This document shows, one piece after another, positions 24,294 through 35,122 of a DNA stretch of 64,000 bases. The DNA comes from Solanum dulcamara (taxonomy: Eukaryota > Streptophyta > Magnoliopsida > Solanales > Solanaceae). Positions within the stretch are counted from its first letter, which is position 1. Each line of letters begins with the position of its first letter. The notes beneath the pieces were generated by a model, which searched no databases, was not told the origin of the DNA, and saw nothing but the letters and a program-made list of their open reading frames with translations. The stretch spans positions 15,042,256 to 15,106,255 of the forward strand of contig NC_077248.1 of the NCBI RefSeq assembly GCF_947179165.1, written 5' to 3'. A program made the translations under genes and the position numbers.

Positions 24294-24561
24294 GATTAGT
24301 TTTCATGTCATAGCTTGAAGGTCCAAGCATCAACAATGGCAGAAATGTATTTGTATAGAGAGCAAACAGAGAGAAAGATGTTTTGATTCTATTCAGATGA
24401 TCACATTTGTGAATACAGATACACGTATATATATCTAAGCATCTAACAATGACAGATGTACACAGCTCAACTTTAAGTTAGTTACTAGCCTAAATAACTC
24501 TTACCCTTTACTAATCACTGTTTATAACTAACTAAAAAAATAATGTTTTAACTAACTTCCA
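24294..24561 (-). repeat. 3' LTR of copia element 2
   Basis: Minus-strand start TGGAAGTTAGT directly follows a polypurine tract (CTTGAGGGGGAG, 24562-24573). The far end aligns with 28496-28595. 268 bp. Confidence 0.82.
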
Positions 24562-24573
24562 CTCCCCCTCAAG
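24562..24573 (-). other. polypurine tract of copia element 2
   Basis: Minus-strand CTTGAGGGGGAG abuts the LTR start. Confidence 0.8.
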
Positions 24574-25080
24574 CTGGAGGGCGAAACAAGTTAAGCACTC
24601 CTAGTTTATTTAACAAATATACGTGTTGATTTCTTTCAAGTCCTTTCTGAAGCAAGTTTGCATGTTGATCTTTGGTTCCAATGTGATAAGTCTTCACCTT
24701 CCCTTCCTTGATTTTGTCCCTAACAAAGTGAAAGTCTATATCTATATGCTTGGTACGTTCATGAAAGATCAAATTTGCTACAATTTGAAGAGCAGCCTTA
24801 TTATCATAGTATACATCAACAGGTCCCTTTACTTTAATTTATAATTTATTAAGCAATCTTAGTAACCAAACAATCTCAGATGCGGCAGTAACTAGACTTC
24901 TATACTCTGCTTCTGCAGAACTTCTGGACACTATGTGTTATTTTTTGAACTTCCATGATATTAACGATCTCTCAAACTTAATTAGGAATCTTGTTATAGA
25001 TCTTCTGGTGTTTGGACATGATACTTGTTTTAAATCATATATTGTCTTAGTTAACTTGCAAACCTGGGTCTCCCATGTAT
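24569..25080 (-). pseudogene. RT remnant and RNase H of copia element 2
   Basis: RNase H is recognisable on the minus strand: SRSSAEAEYRSLVTAASEIV (near 24930-24870), then FHERTKHIDIDFHFVRDKIK and GVLNLFRPPA at the end. Upstream, the frame reads GFKIHGRPRFASLTKTIYDL followed by KQVS, the RT segment that normally runs on for well over 100 residues through YVDD. Instead it passes within about 20 residues to an RNase H segment (SLISWKFKK). The RT palm with its catalytic aspartates has been deleted. Confidence 0.8.
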
Positions 25081-26934
25081 CTTAAAACCCTGAGGAAGTG
25101 TTATATATGCTTCTTCATCTAAATTGCCTTGTAAAAATGCATTGTATACGTTCATTTGAAACAAGCTCCATCATCTTGATGTTGCTAATGCTATGACTGA
25201 CCTAACAGTGACCATCTTGGTCATAGGTGTAAAGGTCTCATGATAATCAAGTCCTTCCTTTGACTATATCTTTTTGCTACCAATCTTGCTTTGAATTTCT
25301 CTATTTCCCCATTGACTTGATACTTTATATTGTATACCCATTTGGATTTAATGATATTTTTTCACTCTTGATAGATTAACTATATCTCAAGTGTTGTTGT
25401 CCTCTAAAGCCTTAATCTCTTGCTTTATAGCGATCACCCATCTTTCATATTTGAAAGCCTTCTGAAAGTTATGTAGTTTTATTATTGTTGAGAAACTTCT
25501 AAAACTTCTTACGTTTGATAGATAATTTGTGGCATAATATATAATTATAGATTAGATAGATTGAATTTTCCTTTTCTTTAGCGGTCACATAGTCTTCATG
25601 GCATAAAGGTAGTTTTGTGGTTTTTTAATCTTCTTGGAAATGACTCAACATTTTCTTCATGTACACCTCCAGTTTGTACTGCATCATTTACCTCATCTTA
25701 CACCATATTGTCATCTTGTATTGTATAGTCTACACCTGTAGTAACAAGATTTTTTTTTCTTCATGCACTTTTTCATTCATAACATCTGACTCATGAACTA
25801 CATCATTTGCATGATCATGTGTAACAGTTCCATCAATAATATCATCTGCATGATCAAGTTGTGTACTTCCCTTATCAGGAGATGGTGTGGAAGCTAGAGA
25901 AGCAAAATAAAATAGTGTTCATTGAAGATAACATCTCTATTGATAAAGAATTATTTGATGGTACAATCAGCCTATACCCCTTTTGAGTAGAATAATACAC
26001 AAGCAAATAATTGGTGTTGCCTTTGCTTCAAACTTATTTGGCTTCAACAAATTGATAGCATAACACAAGTAATCAAAAACTTTTAAATCATCTAGTGAAG
26101 GGACCTTATGATATGGCATCTCATAAGGTGTTTTTCCTTTCAAAAATTCAGTTGATAGTCTATTGAGGAGATACATACATAAACTTCTACACACTCACCC
26201 TAATATCTAAATGGGATATGAATTTGAATCTTTAAGGCCCTAGAAACATTGAAAATGGGTTTGTACTTTTTTTATACAACACCATTTTACTGAGGAGTGT
26301 ATTCACAACTATTTTGATGAATGATTTCACAAGAATCAAACAGATCATGACACTGTTTATTAAAAAATTATGTACCATTATCTGATCTAACAATTTTCAA
26401 ACCAGCATTAAACCGAGTTTTTATGAGGGATAAAAAAAATTCAAAATAGTTAATACATCATTTTTCATTTGCAACATATAGATCCAAGTGTATCTAGTAC
26501 AATCATCAACAATAGTAAGGAAAAAGCTTTTTCTATCATGAATAGGAGTTTAATAAGGATCTTATACATCAAGGTATATTAGTTCCAAAGATGAACCACT
26601 TCTAGAAATACTGGTTGGAAATACCTATTTTATTTAGTTAATGGACATATAGGACAATATGCAGTTGCAGAAGTATCTAAGTCCTTCTAATAACTCAATC
26701 CTAGCTTCTTCATAACCTACAATGAAAGATGGCACAACCTTTGATCCTAAAGTTCAACATCTCTTGCCTTTGCTTAGATCACTACATTATTAGTTGAACA
26801 AACATCATTGAATTCTTAATTTCACAATATATAAGTTGCCTTCCTCCCTGCCAATTTTCCTCATCTTGCCACTGTAAAGATTCTAACAGATACAAAAATC
26901 ACAAAAAAAGTGACAGAATAGGATATGCTCTTGG
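25081..26934 (-). pseudogene. integrase and start of RT of copia element 2
   Basis: Integrase core fragments are visible on the minus strand, for example TIVDDCTRYTWIYMLQ, KIVRSDNGT and, at 26194-25967, LSTEFLKGKTPYEMPYHKVP with VFDYLCYAINLLKPNKFEAK. These belong to the rve core and following segment of copia integrase, which joins cDNA to the genome. Between 25960 and 25080 lie the acidic linker and the first RT motifs, in several frames. Many stops and shifts make it clearly dead. Confidence 0.72.
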
Positions 26935-27243
26935 TTAGTTTGGAGACTGATAGCAGGTTAGAGTGAAATCTGCATATAAAACATTATCAAGTCTCATATT
27001 TTTTAGGAAATCAGTGATTCCTTTGTGAGTGATACTAGACTTTTCTTCATTTAATAAATGAACCTGTTGGTTATTAGAACAATATAGCTCAACTATGTCC
27101 TTAAGCATATCTAGAGTAGATGCAATGTGATAAGTAACACTTGAATCTATGATCCATTCCTTATGACAAAATTCAACTAGTAAAGATGTAATAATATATG
27201 CCAAAGTGTGTTGGTCAGTTTGATTCTTCTTACCAATCATCAT
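26935..27243 (-). pseudogene. protease region of copia element 2
   Basis: The minus-strand frame of 102 residues contains EWIIDSSVTYHIASTLDML, the copia protease active-site block (usually WIIDSGATNH) with the key Gly changed to Ser. NVLYADFTLT follows, close to the usual VLYVPDFKFNLLS motif. Upstream, decayed Gag knuckle sequence runs to about 27700. Confidence 0.75.
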
Positions 27244-27968
27244 TTTCTGAATCTACCTATATTGTTCATCTGAGAACCTAAGGCCATTTCTCCCATATAA
27301 ATTTTGTAGTTGTTTGTATAGCTCATCTATGAAAGCATGACCACCAGACCCATTCTTCATAGAGCAACTACTATTTTCTTCATTTTCTACTGCATAATAT
27401 TTTTTCATCATTCACGACATTATTCACATTGAAGTTCTTCTTTCTCTCACAATGTGAATTATTTGGTTTCCTGTCAAAGTGTGAATTATGTGAGTTGTGG
27501 GACTTTTTAAGAGTTTAAAGCATAGTTCTTCTTCTGAAATTCATACTCAGGAACATTTTTTGAGTCCTGTTGATGACCAATCAACCAATAGCAATCCTCT
27601 TTCACGTGTCCACCACTTTCACAATGATCATATTTAACAAAAGGGCTTCTTTTCTTTGTAAGGTTGGCCTCTATTAACTTGCATGACTAGGGCTTCTCCT
27701 TTCTTCTCATAGATGGAAAAGGACATGATCGTTGTCTTTTATCCTTACTGAGCATAGGATATGCTTGGTTCAATGACAGTTCAATAGTTTTGAGCAATAG
27801 GTTTCTACGCACTTGCTTATAAGAATCATTCAATTCACTAAGGAATTATAGTAACCTTTGTCCCTGGAGATGTTCAATGTATTCCTTTGAATTTACATAA
27901 TCACATTCAAGTGTTGGAAGTAGCTTATAATACATCCCAAAGCTCCCTCAGCCATATAAAATACATTG

Positions 27969-28379
27969 CTACAGAATCAGTTTCTTGCAAATCATCGCAA
28001 TCTCTCGATGTAACTGAAAAATATAAAATTTGTTCACTTTATCAAACCTCTCTTTTAGATCCTTCCATACGAGATATGTATTTAACAAACATATAATTCC
28101 ACTAAGAAGATATTTAGAAACTGTATTCATGATCCACGATAGGATAATCACATTGCAAATCTCTCAATGTTCATGTAAATCATCACTAAATTGATCATTC
28201 TTACATGTACTATTAACAAATCCTAACTTCTTTTTAGCTTGCAGTGCTATCTTCATAGATCGATCCCATAGACCATAGTTTTTGGATCTTGGTAATTTAA
28301 TTGGAATCAACACTGATACCAATGTATTTGATGCAAAAATAAATAATGGATGTGTATTGTTGATTTTCTCATAAATCAC
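27969..28379 (-). pseudogene. gag: gag of copia element 2
   Basis: The minus strand has NTHPLFIFASNTLVSVLIPI then KNYGLWDRSMKIALQAKKKL, the Gag N-terminal domain of plant copia elements. A second frame gives LSWIMNTVSKYLLSGIICLL and VWKDLKERFDKVN, the following UBN2-type Gag domain. A frameshift at about 28155 separates them. The zinc knuckle further downstream is badly decayed. Confidence 0.82.
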
Positions 28380-28483
28380 CCGAGGTTGCTGATCAATAGT
28401 TGTTTGAGATCGTGAACTGAAGCCATTTGAGATTGCAATTTAGAACTTTATTTGATTTTAAACATATGATTAATGTCACTACT

Positions 28484-28495
28484 TTTTTGATACTA
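28484..28495 (-). other. primer binding site of copia element 2 (degenerate)
   Basis: Minus-strand TAGTATCAAAAA directly after the LTR end resembles the tRNA-Met site TGGTATCAGAGC, with several mismatches. Confidence 0.55.
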
Positions 28496-28595
28496 TGTTA
28501 GTTTTCATGTCTTAGCGTAGAGGTCAAAGCTTCAACAATGGCGAAAATATATTTGGTAAAGAGGAAACAAAGAGAAAGATATTTTTATTCTATTA
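28496..28595 (-). repeat. 5' LTR of copia element 2, truncated
   Basis: About 100 bp align with 24294-24395, from TGTTAGTTTTCATGTC to TTCTATT. Similarity then stops abruptly at 28595. Confidence 0.8.
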
Positions 28596-31500
28596 AGTGG
28601 GGTTAGTAAATAGTTTCTTGATTAGTCATATCCCTCTTACATGTCATGATAATACCTTTTGGTTATTGCTCATTGAGTTAGGTGATGTGCTCGTTATAGT
28701 AATGGTTAGGGTGTAAGTGCCTATGTAAAGTTCTCTCTAGTATGAGAGTTGACAAAAATTCATGCTAGGATAGATTCCAATGAAATTTCCATGTTGTGTG
28801 GTTTAGAGATATTTGATGTCTTGAGGTGTAGCATTTGAGGAAAACTATAGTGGTATCGTGATATATGAGTGACATAGAATCCCATAGAAACTTTCGGAAT
28901 GGAGTTTAGGTTAGTAGAACTCTGGATATAGTGTTTAAGTGAAAGAGTTAGTCCGAGATGTCAAAATCTGAGTTTTGTGTTATATATTTGGCCAAAATTG
29001 GGACTGCCCAAGGTTACTGCCTCGTCTATGCCTCCATAACGGGAGGAAAGCCGCTATGGTGGAGCCATTATAGCCAGAAAGGGGCGCTATAGTGGAACCC
29101 AATTTTTTGTACCAGAAAAATCTATTTTTATTTGAGATTTGGGGAAAGGGTTTCTCTACGTATTTCTGTGCGACTCAAAGCATGGTAACTTCCTTGACCA
29201 AGCAGGGTCCAACTTAGTAGGGTGGGCAAATTTTTTGTGATTCCATTTAATCCTCTTAGCCAGTTTATCGGTGAAGCCCTTCTATTTTGAAGAACCTTGG
29301 GGATGCGATTTTTTTCCTAAGTTGCAATGGTATCTCATCACTAGTTTTGAGAAACTCTTAGACCGGCTCGTGCTCTCTCTTTCGTGTTGTCGTTTGGGGA
29401 TGAACAATGGATAAATTAGTATCTATTCTAATGACCTATTCTGTTGTTACTAAAAATATATGTGGAAAGGGTATACGAATCTTATTCGTCATATGGTTAG
29501 GATCAACCTTAGTATGCGAGTGCATTAATTATGAATTAATGTTGTACAATGCCCTATCACAAAGTTAAATTGAAAATGTCTTTCCGATTAAGTTTTGTGC
29601 TTAAGTTTAAACTAGGGTTAACTTCAGAAAATCGTATCTCTCAGCCTATAAGGAATTTGGTGGCATATGACCTATCAAATTAAAGGTCTATGAGTTTTCT
29701 TTCCAACACCATCAAGTTTACCTTATTTAGAGTTTGAAATAAAATATTATGACCATTTTATTGAACATTGTCCGAGCTAAGACCTCCATGAAGGGATTTA
29801 GGCCGCCAACGCTATAGAGGGATACTCGCAGTTAAGTGCTATTTTCAGAGCTAAAATATTATTTTACTCTCAAAACTCGTCCAAGGTCAAGCTAGGGCAA
29901 GGGAGGGGCAATTTCTTCTGTTTTCTATCGATTTTCTCCTTCAAGGTAAGTTGTGCCATCAATCTAACCATCGTTTAATTCTTTAATCCATAGAATAATA
30001 TTAGATTATATTGATCAGGGCAGGGGTAGAAAGTTAATTAGAAGGGATTTTCTTGTGTAAAGGAAAATCTATAAGTTGAAAATCTCTTGAAATTGAATTA
30101 GTATTGATAGATTATGTCCTTGAGGCTAGAAATTGATCTAACCATTTCAAAATATAGAGTTTTGTGTAGATTGGAGGGTAGAACTAATGGGTTTGAGTTC
30201 CAAAGTATTTGTTTGAAGAGTAATTTATTATTTATTATTATAATTATTATTGTTATATGATTTAGGCTTCGGAAATGCGAAGAAGAAGGAAGATCATCAG
30301 TGGCACAACTTACTTGTTGTAGCTGCTTGGCACCTAGATAAGCTAAGTTTTCTTAACCGAGTAGTTATGGACCTGTCCTTATTGCATAATATATTATAGA
30401 TTTATGGGAGAATTCATGTCTAGGCCTTCGAGCATGGAGTCTGGATGGCCAATATATTGTTATTGTTATTTAGAGCAAGAATGTACTATGTGGGTTATGA
30501 TTATTCTGTGACTAGCGGTAATAGTTTAGTTAATGATTGTTAACCTTAATACTTTTTGTTGATATGATTGTTCGTTTTTGTGAGGTTTGTATAAGAAAAT
30601 TGTTGGGGTATAGTGAGATCCTGAGAATTGTAGTAATTGAAGGGAAACAGAATGAACAAGAAAGAGTATTTAATTCAATAGATTAGTGAGGTAATTCCTG
30701 AGAATGAATGGGTACTTATAAGGGGGTCCAATATTGGGCTGTTGATATATATGTGTGTTCATGTTGATTTTTCCATGTAAAATACTTGTGTAATGCATAT
30801 TCATGAAATACAAAGGGTGAATGTGAAATGTCTTCATGTTGATAATCTCATACAATAAACCTGTTGATTTACTTGTGGCTTCAAGTGTGGTGGTTTCATT
30901 ATGGTTTGTGATTATGATACATGATTTCTTGTGGATCGGGTACCACCGCCAGTAATATTGGAATGGATACCACGTTGGTACACTAACTATTAGAAAGTGT
31001 GTCACGCTGACACACTAACATTTGGATAGGGTACCACACCGGTACATATTAGAACATGTACCACATCGGTACATATTGGAATGAGTACCATGCCAGTACA
31101 TTAACTATTGAAATGGGTGTCGCGCCGACACACTAATAGTTTGGATGTGAGTTCCTTAAGAGAACCAATTAATATTGTAACTGTAATTAATCATGCTCAT
31201 TGTGTAAACTGATTCAAGTTAAGGACTGGAAGTTCGAGTGATGTTATATTCGTGATGAAATTGTGTATCACCTGTTTGACTATATTATGGTTGTCTGTTT
31301 TATTTCATATAATCACATATGATGTTGTGTGTAATTAAATGGAGAATAGTTATTGTATTGTTAAGTTGAGATTTGGTGACTTAGAGGCTGATTATGTTTT
31401 GATCCTATGTTGTAAGTGATAATGAGGTTTGAGGGATAATGTTAGAGCTTCTAACTTCGTGCAAGACGCTATGACGCGATAAATCTCGCTAGGTCGGACG

Positions 31501-32060
31501 ATAGTAAAAATTCATAGAAAACCTAGTATCTACATGTAGTAAAAAAATAAGTAAGCGTAATTCCCCCTAATTAATAAAATATATTAACATGGGGAGGAAC
31601 ATATTAACTAGTTATATCATCCACAATTACTTGAATCTCAAGACATTCTTCGAACCAATCATATACTTTATTGAGATAGGCGGAATAACGGGTTAGGTCC
31701 AGCCATAGAGAGCCAACATCAAATTCAGCATAAAGAAGCCAAAATATTCTAGTTCAGCAGTCATGCAAGTGGGTTACTAAATAGTCAAGGGACAGGGTGT
31801 TGGCGTGAGATCTTGAGTAAGAGTGATAAACTAGATAAATAGACGTAGTGGTGGTGTGTATTCAAAAACTCCTCTATGTGATAGAAGAATTAGGCTTTGA
31901 TCAATAGTAGACTTGGCAGCGAAATAGGGTAGGAGGCTGGAATCAAGTGTACTAGTTACAGTTCATGTAATTGGGATGGTAAGAGTATGTTGCATGCATT
32001 CTTATGAATATTTTACTATGTATTATGTGGTAGGCTTTGGGTCAATCGATGATGCTTACA
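28596..32060 (+). repeat. LTR-like sequence, plus strand, probably one or two gypsy LTRs
   Basis: No gene is present. A GC-rich GCTATGGTGG/GCGCTATAGTGG block (29030-29100) and a second GCTATAGAGGG block (29815) resemble LTR leader sequence elsewhere in the window. The stretch 29661-29715 matches 62938-62990 of the last LTR. A pyrimidine-rich leader with TTCAAGGTAAG lies at 29935-29950. A tandem array lies at 30935-31135. Ends and internal boundaries are uncertain. Confidence 0.5.
30935..31135 (+). repeat. tandem array of GTACC...GGTAC units
   Basis: Seven imperfect copies occur, such as GGGTACCACACCGGTACATA and GTGTCGCGCCGACACACTAA, spaced 25-40 bp. Each unit is a short inverted repeat. The units alternate between a GTACC...GGTAC type and a GTGTC...GACAC type. 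Confidence 0.8.
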
Positions 32061-32250
32061 AGCAGTGGAGGAACCAAAATTTTTAATAAGGGAGTTCAAG
32101 ATCAGAAAAAGTAGACAGAAGAACTAGTCGAAGGGGGTTCGACATCTACTTTTACACATAAAAAATATTTTAACCATGTATACATAGTATAATTTTTCAT
32201 TGAAGAGGGTTCGGATGAACCCCTGTACATCATGTAGGTCTGCCACTGCT
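32061..32250. mobile_element. MITE, about 190 bp, AGCAGTGG...CCACTGCT ends
   Basis: The ends AGCAGTGGAGGAACC and the inverted GGTCTGCCACTGCT form terminal inverted repeats. The interior has GGGGGTTCGACATCTAC and its partner GGTTCGGATGAACCCC. It is noncoding. It resembles a very common Solanaceae MITE from memory. The flanks (TTAC/TTAC-like) do not give a clear duplication. Confidence 0.7.
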
Positions 32251-33540
32251 TACTAATACGTGTTGTTTGTGCTGATATTACTCTTTCTATACCACTTGGC
32301 ATAATCTGGTTGTAGTATCAGTGATGTTTCAAAGGTGAAGACGATGATGATCTCCGACAACTTCTACTCTACCTTCCTTATGTTGGGAGTTGCGTCTTAT
32401 TTCCAATATATACTATAATATTAGAAGCTATTGTACCTGTTTAGACCAATTTCTTTGGGGTGTTAGTATATTATTTTGTAAATTAACTTGGAAACTTAAA
32501 TTATGCTATGGTAATTTCATAATCATTTAGGGTGTATCTTACGATTTATTTTCTTTTCGTGTGTTATACCCAATTGGGGGTTGAAGATTGTGCCTGCACG
32601 GCTTGATGGGTTGGGTCGTACATTTTCCTCCAAAACCCCAGATACATTACTTTCTATTTCTCTCTTCCTATTTTCATTCTTCTAATCTCTCCTATTTTCA
32701 CTCCCTCAATCACAACAATTACTTTATTCATTAAAATTTTGAATTTCAAATTTATTCTCTCTCCAGTCAGTCTATTTCAATTTCCCAAGTAGTTTTTTGT
32801 CTTCTCCATCTGAAAGTTCATCCATTTGTGTTCTTTTTTTTTTATTTTGCATATTCAAAATCTTGATACATATGGATGATGGTCCTTATTTTAGCATTGG
32901 AATTACATAGTTAAACTTACATAATATTAATCATGTTTATGATTCTGATGATGAAGATTGGGCTGAAAACAGATCCAAATGATTGCACAATTCATTATCA
33001 TTGATGATTTTATACCCCATTTTAACTCAAGGTCAAACGGTGTACAATATATTGATGATTCCTATATTATTTAATTTTAAGGATTCGCCACCTAATTATT
33101 TTAAGGTAAATTAGGATACCTAAATAATTAACTAATTTATTGTTAAAAAATGAACTCCAATTAGTGGTCTACTTAACTTATGTGATTCTAGGTAAGGGTT
33201 CTAGTTATCCTAAAGGGAAAGAGTTAAGCATCCTTTAAGATTCATTAAAAATGATTACCGACCAGACTTAGATTAAATAATTAAAACTAGAAAGATTGCT
33301 CAAAAATTTTGAAAACAAAAATGAACATGAAATATTATACGAAAAATACACTAAAATGTAAGCTTTACGCATGAAATAAGTGCATGTTTTGAAAAAATAT
33401 TTTTTACTAATAGCTTGGCCTTAAAGAAAAATATTGGTCTCTTTTATACAAAAAGAAAAAAATAGAAAACTGTCATTACAATGACCCATTTCTTATTAGA
33501 GGTACCCAAACCCAAACATCTATATAATGTTAGCTATTGC
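32251..33540. other. unassigned noncoding stretch; pyrimidine-rich leader then LTR-like sequence
   Basis: 32630-32830 is strongly pyrimidine-rich, like a plant 5' leader, followed by an ATG near 32871 (MDDGPYFSIG, then a stop) with no continuing frame. From about 33085, words such as GATTCGCCACCTAATTATTT, AGGTAAGGGTTCTAG and GTTAAGCATCC resemble the terminal part of Tat-type LTRs in reverse orientation. I cannot fix boundaries. Confidence 0.35.
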
Positions 33541-33543
33541 ATT

Positions 33544-33544
33544 C

Positions 33545-33608
<64 letters not shown>

Positions 33609-33734
33609 GTAATAAGAATAGTAAAATAATGATCATAATGAAAATAACAACCAATAATAATAATAATAGTAAAGAAATATACTAATAATAATAATAATAG
33701 TAAATAAAAATACTACCACTAATAATAATGGTGC

Positions 33735-33800
<66 letters not shown>

Positions 33801-33989
33801 TAATAATAATAATAATGATAATAATAATAATACTAATAGTAAATAAAAAATACTTCTACTACTACTAATAATACTAATAACAAAAATAATAATAATAATA
33901 ACAATAAATAAAAATACCAATAATAATAATAATAATAACAGTAAATAAAAAATACTACTACTACTAATAATAATACTAATAACGAAAAC

Positions 33990-34073
<84 letters not shown>

Positions 34074-34162
34074 TATAATAATAATAATAATAGAAATACT
34101 ACTAATAATGATGATAATAATAACAATAATAATAATAATAATAATAGTAGAAATACTAATAC

Positions 34163-34228
<66 letters not shown>

Positions 34229-34230
34229 AG
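33544..34230. repeat. CAA/TAA microsatellite, about 690 bp
   Basis: It starts as a run of about eleven CAA units and passes into TAA units that continue, with scattered ACT, AGT and AAA interruptions, to 34227. Long leucine- or isoleucine-only frames on either strand are artefacts of this repeat. Confidence 0.97.
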
Positions 34231-35122
34231 AGACAAAGGATGATGGGCGAGTATTATTTATTTATTTATTTTATTATTATTCTATTTTTATTTTTTAATC
34301 GGAGGAATATATATTTTAAGAGGGGACAAAGAGGTGTGGGCAGGGTACACATAATATTAGTATAGGGATATGCACGCATGGGTGCAGAGAATATGTTAAT
34401 AGTGCAGAGAATATAATATTAATATATAATATTAATAGGGATATGGGGAATATAACATTAGTATGTAGTGTAGGAAATATATTAATATTATATTTTGAAA
34501 AAGGAAAATGAGGAGGTGGCACACATGGGTTATTAATATATATATATCTATATATATATATATTTTCTGAAAAAAAGGGAAATTTGTAAATTGTGTAAAT
34601 TGAGAAATTATTTTATTATAGTGAGGTGTAAATTAGTTTATGTGCAGTATATAGATCGACTAAGATGTGAAAATTGGTGGGATGGTATAAATGAAAGAAT
34701 TAAAATATTGTTAATATAATATTAATTTTGTGTTGTTTAGGGGAAGAAATAAAACGTAAAATTAATTAGTGATTTCGGTTTTAAAAAAATCAAATAAGAC
34801 AAATTAATATGAATTTTCTAATACTTAACAAAATAAAATAATCAACCTAGTTGTAACTAATTTATGAAATAATTAATAGAAATAAAAAACTCTTTGTTAT
34901 GGGTCAATTTTGAATATTACTAAAAGGGTAATAATTATGCAAACTATATACATTATCTTAAAACAATAAAGATGACCAAAAATTATTTTAAAATAACTTT
35001 AAAATAAGATGAGTAAACATCAATTAATTAACAAACTTTTTAATTTTGACAAAGTAGAATAATTAACTTAAGTTTAAACTAATTAACTTGAAATATAGGT
35101 CTATTAACTAGGCCAAACTAAT
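34231..35122. other. AT-rich flank, possibly an older LTR
   Basis: No gene. It has a TATATATATCTATATATATA run (34536-34562) and purine-rich GGGAATATA repeats (34380-34490). It ends at the insertion point of the Tat-type LTR. Confidence 0.45.

Larger units (their letters stand above)
24294..28595 (-). mobile_element. Ty1/copia element 2, minus strand, decayed, 5' LTR truncated
   Basis: It reads right to left: partial 5' LTR, primer site, gag, protease, integrase, RT remnant, RNase H, polypurine tract and 3' LTR. Domains are in normal copia order but carry many stops and frameshifts. A deletion removes the RT palm. The right LTR breaks off at about 28595, where unrelated DNA starts, so another rearrangement cut it. 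Confidence 0.87.

Noticed and set aside
33633..34365. Long leucine-rich and isoleucine-rich ORFs resembling membrane proteins
   Set aside because: They are translations of the TAA/ATT microsatellite and end with it.
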